Origin: Actinokineospora diospyrosa
Lineage (GTDB): Bacteria; Actinomycetota; Actinomycetes; Mycobacteriales; Pseudonocardiaceae
Length of the DNA stretch: 64,000 bases
Assembly: GCF_024171925.1 (NCBI RefSeq)
Contig: NZ_JAMTCO010000009.1
Location: 62,001 to 126,000, forward strand
Reading direction: 5' to 3'
Every line of letters begins with the position of its first letter. Position 1 is the first letter of the stretch. This document shows positions 44,416 to 56,700 of the stretch, piece after piece. The translations under genes were made by a program, and so were the position numbers. The notes under the pieces are model-generated. The model made no database searches and was not told the DNA's origin. It saw only the letters and a program-made list of their open reading frames with translations.

Positions 44416-46725
44416 ATGCCAGACCCCACGATCCCCGCGACCGGGGACTTCTCCGCCGCGACCTTCGAGCAGATCCTGTTCGCGGTCACCGGTTTGGGCA
44501 GCGACCTCCACGCCCTCCTCGACAACGGCGGTGGGACTGGCGAATCGCCCAACACCTGGTTCACCTTCACCCCACCCGGATCGGCGTCGAACTCCTTCTC
44601 CTACCGCGCCTGGGACAAGTACTACTTCGGCGCCGACTTCAACATGACCGCGTTCAACGCCTGGAACACCGCGTGGAACAACATCAACGACGTGGTGTAC
44701 CGGGCGTCGACCGGCGTCGCCGGGCTGATGAACCGCCCCCACCTCGACGCCTCGCGCACCGTGGTCAACAAGTACCTGACCTTCCTCGACGCCCAGCGCA
44801 CCAGCACCAAGACGTGGGCCGACAGCCTCGACAGCGACGACAGCGCGTTCAAGGGCAAGGCCGCCTACGCGATCCAGGTGAACCTGCGCAGGCTCAACTT
44901 CACCTTCAACGACCTGCACAGCCAGATCTCCCTGGACCGCACGCCGGCGACCCCGGCCGGTCTGGAGGCCGCCTCGACGGCGTTGGCCACCTTCGGCACC
45001 GCCATGTACAACGCGTGGCAGGAGCAGGCCACGTTCCTGCTCAACGCCCCCATGAACACCGCCAACTCCTTCGTCGGCAACGTCAACCAGTACATCAAGA
45101 ACGCGGGCATCGACGTGTCCACCAAGGGCGGTACGCCCCCGTACCTGCTCGACCAGTGGGGGGCTGGGGACCGGGCCAAGGCCGAGCAGTTCATCAAGGA
45201 CGCCTTCGCCCGCTACAGCACCAGCGGCGCCCCCGCGATGCCCACCGACTTCGGCACCGTCACTGGTGACCTCACCACCGCCAACACCTGGCTGAACGTC
45301 AACACCGGCATCAGCAAGGTCGCGATGGTCGCGATGACCAAGCTCGACACCGCGGCCCGCACCGCGCTTGCCAACCTGGACACCGCCTATAAGCGGGCCG
45401 CGCGCGGCTTGGGTGACCTCAAGACCAACCAGCCGCCCACCATCGGCAGCCCGCCGCCGGACCCGAACACGAATCCCAACGGGCCCAACGGCAACACCAA
45501 CGTGCCACCTCCGCCGAACGGCAACACCAACGTTCCGCCGCCGCCCAACGGCAATACGAACGTACCGCCGCCGCCCAACGGCAACACCAACGTTCCCCCG
45601 CCCACCGGCGGCCCCAACGGCGGTCTCAACCTGCCTGGCGGCCCCAACGGCGGGACGAACCTGCCCGGCGGTCCCAACGGCGGCTTGAACTTGCCTGGCG
45701 GTCCTAACGGTGGTCTCAACGAGGCTCTTGGCCCCAACGGCCAACCTAACGGCATCGGCGGCCTGGGCGACCCCGCCAACGGCGGCCTCAACGGTGGCAA
45801 CCTCCCCGGCGGCGCCAATGGCGGATTCGTCCCGCCGGTGCTCCCCCCGAGTCTGCGCCCCGGCGGTCGAGACATCGAGACCCCCAACGGCGGAACGAAC
45901 CTCCCCACCCTGCCGGACCTGGACACCCCCGCCGACGGCACGATCGACGACGACGGCTGGTCTCCCGGTCAACCCACCACCCGCCCCCCGATACTGCCCA
46001 ACCTCCCCGGCGGCACCACCGGCGGCAGCCCCAACGGCGGCGTGAACTTCGGCCCCGGTTCCCTCCCCGGAACCGGCCCCGTGCCCGGACTGGGCGGCGG
46101 TGGTCTCGGTGGCCTCGATGGCCTGGGCGGCGGCGGACTCGGTGCGGGCGGGCTCGGCGGCTCGGGCCTGGACGCCTGGGGATCCGCGGGCGGCGGCGCC
46201 GGAGTGGGCGCGGACGGGTCGTTCGGCGCGGGCGGCGGTCTGGGCGCGGACGGCGCCTTCGGTGCCGGTGGCGGCGCTGGCTTGGGTGGCGACTCGCCCT
46301 TCGGCACACCCTCCGGTGACGGGTGGTCGGACTGGACCGGCAACGGCGCCGACGGCAACAACCAGCAGGGGATCCCCGGCTCCGGCGACCACGACCAACG
46401 CGGTGGGATGCCTTTCTTCCCGCCGATGATGGGCGGCATGGGGGGCATGGGCAACCGGGGCAGCGAGGAGAAGGAGCGCGAACGCACTACCTGGCTCTCC
46501 GAGGACGAGAAGGTCTGGGGCACCGACACCTCGGTGGGCGACGGCGTGATCGGCCGCCCGAACGCGGGCGACCCCGAGATGGACGAGCCCTTGGTCGCCA
46601 CGCACGTGCACCACCGCACGACTACGAAGACCCCGACCACGAAGACTCCGGTTACGAAGACCCCGACCACCCGCCCCGCGGAGACCCAGGACACCACCGG
46701 CACCTCAGCCACCACCTCCGGCTGA
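44416..46725 (+). CDS. PPE-like protein with proline/glycine/asparagine repeat tail
   Basis: The 769-aa protein has a helical N-terminal domain to about residue 345 (WNTAWNNINDVVYRAS, FTFNDLHSQISL) that plays the part of a PPE domain. A low-complexity tail follows, with four units of PNGNTNVPPP and then many GGPNGGxNLP units, a Gly-rich stretch and Thr-rich end (TTKTPTTKTPVTKTP). Near the end, TTWLSEDEKVWGTDT plus GVIGRP is a conserved signature seen in T7SS-linked actinobacterial proteins. No enzymatic motif is seen. It may be a secreted or surface scaffold. Confidence 0.8.
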   Translation: MPDPTIPATGDFSAATFEQILFAVTGLGSDLHALLDNGGGTGESPNTWFTFTPPGSASNSFSYRAWDKYYFGADFNMTAFNAWNTAWNNINDVVYRASTGVAGLMNRPHLDASRTVVNKYLTFLDAQRTSTKTWADSLDSDDSAFKGKAAYAIQVNLRRLNFTFNDLHSQISLDRTPATPAGLEAASTALATFGTAMYNAWQEQATFLLNAPMNTANSFVGNVNQYIKNAGIDVSTKGGTPPYLLDQWGAGDRAKAEQFIKDAFARYSTSGAPAMPTDFGTVTGDLTTANTWLNVNTGISKVAMVAMTKLDTAARTALANLDTAYKRAARGLGDLKTNQPPTIGSPPPDPNTNPNGPNGNTNVPPPPNGNTNVPPPPNGNTNVPPPPNGNTNVPPPTGGPNGGLNLPGGPNGGTNLPGGPNGGLNLPGGPNGGLNEALGPNGQPNGIGGLGDPANGGLNGGNLPGGANGGFVPPVLPPSLRPGGRDIETPNGGTNLPTLPDLDTPADGTIDDDGWSPGQPTTRPPILPNLPGGTTGGSPNGGVNFGPGSLPGTGPVPGLGGGGLGGLDGLGGGGLGAGGLGGSGLDAWGSAGGGAGVGADGSFGAGGGLGADGAFGAGGGAGLGGDSPFGTPSGDGWSDWTGNGADGNNQQGIPGSGDHDQRGGMPFFPPMMGGMGGMGNRGSEEKERERTTWLSEDEKVWGTDTSVGDGVIGRPNAGDPEMDEPLVATHVHHRTTTKTPTTKTPVTKTPTTRPAETQDTTGTSATTSG

Positions 46726-46816
46726 CCCCGGCCCCACCGCCCGGAGCCCATCCCCCCAACGGGCTCCGGGCGGTGGCCCTGCCACTCCGCGAAACGCCAC
46801 CCCGCCGCGCTGTTCC

Positions 46817-46882
46817 GGTGAACCCACCCCGCCCAGTTCTCTAGGTGAACCCACCCGCGCTGCTTTCTTGGTGAACCCACCC
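46817..46882. repeat. Three spaced copies of GGTGAACCCACCC
   Basis: The 13-mer occurs at 46817-46829, 46844-46856 and 46870-46882, spaced 27 and 26 bp, or about 2.5 helical turns. It lies in the 225-bp gap upstream of the YbaB-like gene. Regular spacing suggests operator sites, or a short tandem repeat. Confidence 0.6.
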
Positions 46883-46950
46883 ACCCTGTCTGGCCGTGTG
46901 ACAACTGTGCGGCCCACACCGCCCCCTCCACCCCCGAGAGGAGCCGCGAG

Positions 46951-47349
46951 ATGTCCACCCCACTGCACAACGAACTGGCCACCGCCCTGGCCGAACTCCG
47001 CCAGCAGCAGGAGCGCATCGCCACCGCCGTCGACACCGTCGCCAACGCCACCACCACGGTCGCCACCGAGGACCGCATGGTCGAGGCGACCGTCGACGGC
47101 CAGGGCAAGCTCATCGAGCTCAAGTTCACCGGCCGCCGCTGGCGCGACCTGGCCCCCAAGGAACTCGCCAGCCGCCTGGTCGACACCATCGCCAAGGCCC
47201 AGGAGCAGTCCGCCAAGTCCTCCGCCGCGGTCTTCGCGGGTCTCATGCCCGGCGAGGTCGCCCCGTCGATGTTCGACCTGTCCGACCCCGCCGCGCTCAA
47301 CGCCGAGATCGGCGCCATGTTCGACAAAGCCGTCAAGGAGTGGCGATGA
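46951..47349 (+). CDS. YbaB/EbfC-family protein of the ESX locus
   Basis: The 132-aa protein has the YbaB layout: N-terminal helix (LATALAELRQQQERIATAVD), beta strands around MVEATVDGQGKLIELKFTG, and a C-terminal helix (LASRLVDTIAKAQEQSAKSS). YbaB proteins bind DNA as dimers, and paralogues occur inside ESX loci of mycobacteria and relatives (EspL-like), where they help substrate handling. The next gene overlaps by 4 nt (ATGA), so the two are co-translated. Confidence 0.88.
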   Translation: MSTPLHNELATALAELRQQQERIATAVDTVANATTTVATEDRMVEATVDGQGKLIELKFTGRRWRDLAPKELASRLVDTIAKAQEQSAKSSAAVFAGLMPGEVAPSMFDLSDPAALNAEIGAMFDKAVKEWR

Positions 47350-47651
47350 GCAGGCTGTCGGTCGACCCCGAGGGCCTGCGCCAGGGCGGGGTCAACATCC
47401 AGGCGACCGTGGACCTCGCGGTCAACATCTGCAACGAGCTGTTCGTCGCCGCCGAGGAGAACCGGGGCGCGGGCGGGACCGGCGAGATCGGCGAGAAGTT
47501 CGACAGCGGCTACCGGCCAGGTGAGGAGCAGGGGCTGAAGTTCCTGCGCCTCATGCAGCGCACCATCGGCGAGACCGGCAGCCGCACGGTCAAGACCGCC
47601 GGTGTGTTCAGCGAGGCCTCCGACGACGCCGACGGCGCTGTCCGGCCCTGA
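47346..47651 (+). CDS. EspC-like small type VII secretion target
   Basis: A 101-aa protein: LSVDPEGLRQGGVNIQATVD for helix 1, then EKFDSGYRPGEEQGLKFLRL and a final helix. This is the layout of EspC/DUF2580-like targets, which are substrates or chaperones of ESX export. The start ATG 47346 overlaps the stop of the YbaB gene. It stands directly before the giant gene and may co-export with the giant protein (inference). Confidence 0.82.
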   Translation: MSRLSVDPEGLRQGGVNIQATVDLAVNICNELFVAAEENRGAGGTGEIGEKFDSGYRPGEEQGLKFLRLMQRTIGETGSRTVKTAGVFSEASDDADGAVRP

Positions 47652-47718
47652 TCGCGGGCTCCGAGCCGCCCCCACCCGAGCCACTCCCACCCGAGCTACG
47701 CCAGGAGGTGAACGACCG

Positions 47719-50700
47719 ATGGCCATGATGGTGCCCGACGAGGTCCGCAAGCTGTTCCAGGTGCTCACCGGCGAGGAGTGGCCCGACGCCAACGAGGACA
47801 AGCTGCGCGCCCTCGCCGACGCGTGGGACCGGGCCGCCTACCGGCTCTCCGGCGAGCTCGCCCCGCAGTTGCGCACCGCCGTCGTCACCATCAGGTCGAA
47901 CTTCCACGGCGCCGCCGAGCAGGCGTTCGCCAACCGGATGGCCCCCTACGTCGAGGGGGCGAACAACTACATCTCCATCGCCGACGAGCAGTTCCGCGCC
48001 CTGGCCAAGTTCCTGCGCGACCTGGCGCTGGAGGTCGAGTACATCAAGCTGGTCTCGATCCTGTCGCTGATCATGCTGATCGCCGAGATCGCCTGGGCCA
48101 TCGCCGCCGCCTTCGGCACCGCGGGCGCCAGCATGGCCTGGCTCGCCGCCCGGATGGCGATCGTGCGCTGGCTGCTCAAGTCGCTGCTGGGCAGGCTGCT
48201 GATCAAGGTCGTCCAGGCGCAGATCGTCGGCATCGCGTTCCAGTTGGTCATCGACGTCGTCGCGCAGCTCATCCAGTTCGGCATGGGCACCCGCACCGAG
48301 TGGAACCCCAAGTACACCGCTAGCGCTGCAGCCGTCGGTGCCCTCGGTGGCGCTCTTACCCTGCCGCTGGCCGGTTTCGGCAAGGCGATCGCGCACATCA
48401 CCACCTCTGGGCTCGACTCGTGGCTGGGCAAGATCGGCAAGGACGCCTTCGACTGGCACAAGGTCATCCCGGACAAGATCACCGAAATCGGCATCGAGGC
48501 GTTCCACGAGACTCTGACCGAGGCGCTCTATAAGTACGCCACCGAGGGCGAGTTCGAGATGAACCCGTACTCGACCACCTCTGGTGCCGTTTCCGGCACG
48601 GGTGGCGTTGTCGGCGGTGCCATCGGCGACGCTCTAGCACCGCCCAAGCCCGCCCCCACCACCAAGGGCCCGCAGACCACCCCCCAGACCCGTCCTGACG
48701 GGATTACCGGTGACACGACGGGCAAGGGGGGCTCGAACCCTCCCCCCAGCTCAACGTCCACTACGACCGTGCCGACTACCAACGTCCCGATCACCACCCC
48801 GCCCACGGGCGACCGAGGGCTGGGCGGCGGCAACAACTCCGGTCAGGTCGGCGGCACGGGCCAGCAGGGCGGCACCGGCGCGCCGGGGTCGCAGCAGGGG
48901 ACTGGCACCGGAGGGAACGGGGTCGGCGGGGCCAGCACGCAGGCGCCCCCGGTCACCCAGCCCGTCAACCAGGGGCAGGGCCAGCCCGTCCAGGTCGGTG
49001 CGGGCCAGCCGGGCCAGGTCCCGCAGTCGCAGAACGGCCAGCCCCAGACCCCCCAATCCCAGAACGGCCAGCCGCAGAACGGCCAAGGGCAGAACGGCCA
49101 GTCCCAGACCCAGCAGTCCCAGACCTCCCAGTCCCAGAACGGCCAGAACGGCCAGTCCCAGAACGGTCAGAACCAGGGCGGTCAGGGGCAGCCAAGCCAG
49201 TCGCAGGGTGGCCAGAACCAGTCGAGCCAGAGCGGCCAGTCCCAGCCCGGCCAGGGCCAGTCGCAGAACGGGCAGTCGCAGAACTCGCCGACGCAGTCCC
49301 AGTCGAGCCAGACCACCCAGTCCGGTCAGACCCAGCCCGGCCAGACCCAGACCACCACCTCGACCTCCGGCCAGCAGCCGTCCAACCAGCCGGGCACCAC
49401 CCAATCGACCACATCCCAGTCGAGCACCCAGTCGTCGAACCAGCCCGCGGCCACCCAGTCCACGTCCCAGTCGACGACCCACTCCACCACGCAGTCCTCG
49501 ACCACCCAGTCCAGCACCACGCAGTCCTCGACCACGCAGTCGACCACGTCCCAATCGACGACCGGTCAGTCGAACCAGTCCTCGACCACCCAGTCGAACC
49601 AGCAGTCGAGCACCCAGTCCTCGAACCAGACGGCGAACAACCAGGGCGCCAAGCCGACCACCCCGGCCACCACTGCGAGCACCACCCAGTCGACGCCCCA
49701 GTCCACCACCCAGTCCAGCACCACCCAGTCCACAACGGCCCAGTCGACGGCCACCCAGTCGACCGGGAACCAGACCAGCACCACCCAGTCCTCGTCGAAC
49801 CAGGCCCTCACCCAGGGCAAGCAGCCCGCCACCAGCACCCAGTCGAGCACCACCCAGTCGACCAGCACCCAGTCGAGCACGACCCAGCCGAGCACCACCC
49901 AGTCGACGACGGCCCGAACCACCGTCCCCTCGACCGCCAAGACCCCCACCCCGCCGGGCAAGCCCGTTACCGCGACCGCCTCGGTCGGTGGCAAGCAGCC
50001 CGCCAAGAGCACCGCGAAGCTCACCAAACCCGCCCCGAAACCGGTCACCAAGCCGTCCTCGACCGCGCCGACCCTGCCCAAGTCCACCCCCGGGCAGGCT
50101 CAGGAGACCGCCACCGTCGGCACCCAGCCGGTGTCCACCAAGCGCCCCCGGCGCAACCCGCCGACGTCCACGCCGAAGCTGAAGCCCACCACCGGCAAGT
50201 TCCAGGACTTCCGTGTGTGGGTCGGCGGTATCAACAGCGTCAAGGGCGACATCAACTGCGTTGACGCTTCCGTCGCGTTCCACTCCACTTGGCGCGGTAA
50301 CCCCACCACGGCCGGTAAAGACCGGGCTGGCGCCAGCCTCGCCAGCGAGCGCACCGGCTACGCCCCCGCGTTCCTCGGCGACGGCAAGGCCGCCCTCGCC
50401 GAGGTGGAGAAGCGCGTCAAGCGAGGTGGCCACGGAACCGACGCCATCGTCTTCACCACCCCACCCGGTGCCAAAGACGGGCACGCCTGGAACGTCGTCA
50501 ACCAGAACGGCGAGGTGTTCCATGTGGACGCCCAGTCCGGCACCTGGTCCACCACGGGTCCGGACGCGGGCAAGGTGTGGGCGATCGTGCTCGACCCCGA
50601 GGGCACCTTCGTTGATGGTGACACGGCCTTCAATGACACAGTCAACGAAAGCGCTGAATCGCAAGCGATAGGCGACTCGTTCGGGCAGCGCCCGCCCAAC

Positions 50701-53700
50701 AACATCAACACTCTTGCCACGCAAGCGCTTAACGCCACAGAGGGCCACCGCGACGCGGCGACCCTATCGGTGAGTCGAGCCGACCACGCGCAGCGTTCGG
50801 CGCAGGCGCAGGTATACGGCGCGGCCGAGCCGCACCGGCAAGCCCAGGCAGCCGTAACTGCGACTCAGGCCGTGTCGACCCCACTAGTGCAGCAGTTGAA
50901 CGCGCTGCGCGGGCAGATCAACACAGCGATCACCACGCTCGGTCTCCAAGTGCAGACCGAGAGCGGGCTCCAGCAGCAGGTCGACCAGGCGGACCAAGCC
51001 GAGGACACGGCCGGGATCGCCCTCGACAACGCCCAGACCCTGCTCGACAACGCCATCCCGGCCAACATCGGCACGGCGACCATCGCCCGCGACGCCCGCC
51101 AGACCGCGTTGGACCAGCTCGTGCTCAACCACGGCCCCCTGCGCGCCCAGTTGGCACAGGCCACCCTGACCCGGCAGGGCACGCAGACCCAGATCGCCAA
51201 CCTCCGCTTGCAGGAGGCGGCCGCCCACGCCGCCGCCCGCGGTCCGCAGGCCGCCACGACCGCCGCCGCGGCGAGCGCGGTCACCGCGACCCAGCGCCTC
51301 GGGGCCGCCACCACCGAGCTGAACCACACCACCGGGCACCTGGCCACCACCCGCACCCACCAGCAGACCGCCGACCAGCACGTGACGACCGCGGCGGGCC
51401 TGGTCACCCAGATCCAGACCGAGTCGGCGACCGAGATCCTGCGGCACAACGCCGCGCAGGCCGCCGACCTCACCGCCACCACCGCCGAGCAGGCCGTCGC
51501 CCGGCTGGACCAGCAGGTGGGCGACCTCACGACCCGGATCAACACCCTGCGCGACACCGTCGCCCAGGCGAAGCTGGACGTGGCCCGCGACAAGCGCGCC
51601 GTGGCCGCCGCCAAGGCCCAACTGGCCGCCAACGCCGGATCGAGTTCGACCGCCACCCCGGGCCAGAGCACGACCACCACCACCCCCGCCCCTGCCGTCG
51701 TCGACCCGGCGATCGCGCTGCAGGAGACCGCGATCGGCAAGGCGGAGGAGGCGATCGTCCGGCAGGAGACCGAGATCGGCACCCTCGACCGGCAGCGCCA
51801 GGGCATCAACACCCAGCTCGGCACCGACCGGCCGGAGTCGGTGCGCCTGCGCGGCCTCGCCAACACCGCGCAGCTGGCCGCCGACCAGCAGGCCGACGCC
51901 GTCAACACCCTCTACACCGCGCTCACCACCGCCCGCGACAACGCCCAGTTGGCCGCGCAGAACGCCGCCGCCTCCGCCCAGTCCGCCGCCAACACCGCGC
52001 GCAACGCCAAGGACGCCGCCGCCGACGTCAAGACCGCGGCCAAGCAGGGCGACGTCGAACGCGGCCTCACGCTGCTCACCGACGTCCCCTTCGCCGAGCG
52101 GATCGTCATGGAGGAACTCGGCGACACCACCGCGGTGTCCAACGCCGTCGGCGGCCTGTTCAACGACCACCCCGGTGTGGTCAACCAGGCGGGGCAGACC
52201 GCGGCCAACGCCGTGGTGAACCACCTGGGTGACATCGTCAACCAGGGCCACGAGATCACCGTCGACCTGCCCAACGGCACGACGGCCCGGGTCCTGCTCA
52301 CCGGTCGCCCCAAGCGCCCTGGTGACACCCGCAAGGCGACGACGGTCAACGCCGTGCCCAACTCGCACCCCGACGTCGTCAAGACCAAGCGCGACGACAC
52401 GCACAACCCGAAGGCGGTCACGTCCTCGAGCAACCTGCCGGTGCGCGTCCCGTTCGTCTCGCTCGCCCCGATCGTCGACGGCGGCCTGTTCCTGCGCCCG
52501 ATCGGGTCCGCCGGGTTCACCATGAAGCGCTCGCAGGGCATGACCTCCAACGACATCAGCAGGCCGGGTGTGCGTACCGGGGACCGGCCGTGGGTGGAGA
52601 CCGACTTCGAGATCGTGGCCACCCGCATCGGTGGTCCGATCGGTCCCGTCACCGCCACCGTGCACGGCGGGGTACGCGTTCCCGCCGTGGTCCCGACCAC
52701 CTCCGCGCCCCAGCCACTGCCCGCGATCGGCCGCAACGAACTCACCTCTGACGCGGTCCGCATCCCCACCGCGTTCACCGACGGTGTCGCTACCGCGCTG
52801 AACACCACCGACCACCGCAATGAGATCACCGATCTGCTCGGGTCACCCCGCGTGCGGCACATGCCTAACAACGGCACCATCACCGAGACCATCGGTGGCA
52901 CTCAGGTCACGATCACCCCCAACGGCGCCCCGCAGATCACGCTCATCGGCCCGTCCACGAAGGTCGACGAGCAGCGCACGGGCGTCAACCCGTCGTCGGC
53001 TGTCACCAAGGGCGGCGACGTCACCGCGGCGCTGGCCTTGGCCGTCGGCAAGGATGTCCCGGGCCTGCAGTGGTTCGTCGGCCTCTTCAGCGACTTCGCC
53101 AGTGGCCGCAGCGGCGGCTACAACCGGGGCAACGAGTCCGCTGTGGAGCGCAACTCGTCGCAGCCCGAGTTGGTGTACCAGGTAACCCGTCCACTGACAG
53201 TTACCGCTAACGGCAACCAGGTCAACGACACCGTCACTGAGCTGGTCACGGTTCCGGTGCCATTGGCCCGGCAGTTGAACCTGACTCTCCCGCTGCATCT
53301 AGACCCGACCAACGTGCAGGCAAGGACAGCGGGCAACCAGCCTTACATCATCGGCACCGACGACATCACCGCTGTGCCCGGCAAGGACCAGATGCTGACC
53401 TTCCTCACCAACGGCCTGGACGCTACCGGCCAGGCTGCGGTGCGAGAGAAGTTCAACAGCGACCCCAAGACCGTCACAGCCATCTTCAACTCCATGCACG
53501 GTGGCGAAGAGGTCACCTGGGTCGCCGACGGGCGGTTGCACAAACTCGAGATCTACACCCAGGTCGTGCCGCCGGCGATGAGCTACCCGTCCGGGCAGGC
53601 TAAGGGCACTGTGCAGGACCAGGTCACCTCACAGCGCAGGCGCACCGACCAGATGAGCCGCAACGCCAAATTGGGTGTCGGCGGCGAGGTCCGCCCCACC

Positions 53701-56700
53701 TTCAGCGGCGACAAGCCCGCCAACGGCAACCCCAACGCCGCGGGCACGTCGTCGCAGGGCCTTCCCCGCGTGGTCATCTCCGGCACCTACGAGCGCAACC
53801 GGTCCTCCGCGGTCGGCACCAACGGCCGCGACGGCCGCATCACCGCCTACGGTGGCGAGTACCGGGGCTTCGACGGCACCTTGGAGCTCGTCGTCGTGCA
53901 CCGCGACACCCCGGCCCCCAACTGGTTCCGCCGCGTGATCATGGGCGGCAAGATGACCTTCGGGCCGCCGTCGGCCGACCGCCTCGTCGAACCGACGGCC
54001 GCCGACGTCGACACCGCGCGCACGCTCAACACCAACGCGCCTGCCACAGCACCCCGGGTCACTAAGCAGACCATCCCCAACGCCGTCTCCATCTCGGCGC
54101 CGGTCGACAAGTTCGCCTGGTCCGACAAGGCGATGGCCCCCTCGACGATGACCCCCGGCCTCTACGTCGGCACCGCGCCCAACCAGCCCAACGGCACCGT
54201 CGTGGTCGACCCGGTCCAGTTCGGCGAGTTCGCGGGCATCGAACACGTGCGCGTCAGCCCCAACTCCACCGAGGGCCTCAACCTCGTCCTCGCGAAGAAC
54301 GTGCAGACCCTGCCGGTGGTCAACCCGCCCGCGAACATGCCCGCCCCCGTCACCCGCCGGTCGCCGTTCATGAGCGGTACCTGGCCGTCGTGGGGCACCC
54401 GCACGCTCACCGAGACCAACCGCGGCGCGGGCATCCCCCAGCGCCAGTTCCGCTACAAACTCTCAACCCTCACCAAACCCGGTACCACTGCCGCCGACGC
54501 TGTCCGCGGGTTCGTCTCCCAGGTCGGCAGGCGAGGCGCTGCCGTGCTCGGGCTCAACGGCGAGAAAGCAGGCCCGCACAAGCTGTACGAGCCCGGCAGG
54601 CTCACCGACATGAACGGCGCCATCTCCGCCACCGCCACGTACTCCTCCCCGCGCGTAGTGGATGTGCGCAAGGACGGGCAGCTCCAACGGCGCCAAGACG
54701 GCGATCTAGTCGTCAACAACAGCAAGCACCGCCAGTTCGGCATCGAAGGCGAGCTTGCCGTGGATGCCATCCCAAGGCGGTTCCACCGCTTCGGCGCAAG
54801 GATCCGGCTCGTCTTCGGTGGCAACAAGCGTTGGGGTAAGGGCAAGGTCAGCGAACTCACCCCCGGCGGTCGGCAGCTCTATAACTACAAGGGCCCGACC
54901 GTGTGGATGACGATGGACGTCCGCTACACCTACACCGGCGACGTCAACATCCGAAACTCCATCAAGACCTCTCAAGCGGAGTCCCTGTCCGTCACCGTCG
55001 ACGAGCCAGACGGCGTCTTGGTGCAGGTGCCTGCCACTACCGCGGCGGAGCTGCTGACCCAGGCGGGCCTACCTATTCCGCCCGAGGTCCAGGCAGTCCT
55101 ACCGGCCCCGCCTGCCGCTACCGGCAACACCCAGCACCTGATCACCGACCCGACCAACCCGGCGTACAACAACTACGCCTCGCACGGCACCACGACGGTG
55201 TTCAACTCCCGCCTGCACGGCCCCGACCCGCTGCAGGGCGTCCGCGCCCGGCTCGACGAGCTCGGCGTGACCGGCAAGTGGCAGACCGACGTGCTCGAGC
55301 GGATCACCGAGCTGTTCTCCAGCCCGCGTGGGCAGATCTCGCTGCGCGACGTGCTCGCCGACTCCGGGGTGATCTCCATCCCGGACAACGACCCGTTCTA
55401 CACCGACGTGGTCGACATCCGGATCACCTCGGCGCCCACCCAGCACGCCCCCGGCATCCCGGCCCGCCCCGCGCTGCCGAACAACCCGCTCACGCCGAAC
55501 TCGCAGACCACCTACTCCTACATCACCACCACCGACTCCGCCCAAGAGACCAGCTCTTACAGCCTTGCCGCCGGTCTGCAGAACGACTTGGTCGTCCGTA
55601 CGGCCGCGCCCAAGGACGCCCAGGGCAACGTCCTACCCGGGTCCACCGCGGGCAACCTCGGCGCACTGCTCGGCGTGGGCAGGCAGGTCTCGGAATCGGA
55701 GACCATGCCGGGCAGCAAGACCCTCAAACCGATGCGGTTGGAGACCTTCGAGCAGCTCGACCGCTCCACCCACGACATGACTTACGCGTTGGAGATCTCC
55801 CGGGTCCGCATCGCCAACCCGGCCGCGGACGCTCTTACCCTTACCGCGGCCCGGCACTTCAACCGCAACAACATGGCCACCACCCCGGTCACCACGCACG
55901 GCTCGGTGGACTTGGTCGCCCCGAAACCCGGCTCGTCGCCCGCGATGACCGCGCCGACCACGCCCGCCACCTTCGACGTGCTCGCGACCAACCCGCTCAC
56001 CCTGCCGCCGACCGACCCGAACTTCGTGCAGCAGCAGTACCTCGACCCGGACTCGATGTGGCACATCGAGTCGCTCGGCTCGGACACCGCTAAAGCCATC
56101 CGCGAGGTCGCCTTCGCGCAGACCTCCAACGCGCCGGTCCCGGTCGGCAACGGTGTTGCCCGCGCCGACTTCCGCACCGCGGGCAACACCCCGTCGCCTT
56201 ACACCGCGAAGGGCACGACCTCCGAGTACGCGCTGCACACCCTCACCACCGGCACCGGCCTGCACAACGGCGGCTGGTCGATGTTCAGCAACGGCTCGTA
56301 CTCCACCAAGGGCATCGTCGGTGCTAAGCGCACCTTCCACGACGAGCTGCTCGACGTCTCCGTCGCCGCCCGGTTCGTGCCGGGGTCATTCACCCTGGTG
56401 CCGCTCAACAACCCCGGCAAGGTCGACCACGGCCGCGAAACCGAGGACATCACCCTCACCGGGTCTTCCCGCACGGTCACCTGGTCGCGCGGCATCACCG
56501 CGTCCGGCCTCGGCGGCGGCACGGTCAAGGACCCCAACGACAAGCTGACGCCCGCACCCGCGACCCTGCAGACCACCCCGACCGTCGGCGTCGACAGCGG
56601 CATCGGCAACCCCGAGTCCTGGTCCAACGGCGCCTTCGACCTGACCGTCATCGCCCAGGGCGGCCGGTCCTACCTGTTCAACGCCAACGCGGAGTTCTAC

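Noticed and set aside
44401-46614. 730-codon minus-strand frame opposite the PPE-like gene
   Set aside because: A by-product of the Gly/Pro/Asn repeats on the coding strand.
46817-46882. Small CRISPR-like array (13-mer with about 13-bp spacers)
   Set aside because: The repeat is too short, only three copies, and no cas genes are in the window.
48960-49930. CRISPR-like or tandem-repeat array
   Set aside because: The units are irregular, in frame and coding; there are no constant repeats with unique spacers.
48751-50748. Long antisense reading frame over the Q/S/T region of the giant gene
   Set aside because: It is the mirror of a repetitive, high-GC coding strand and gives Gly/Arg/Leu-rich nonsense; no start site or family pattern.
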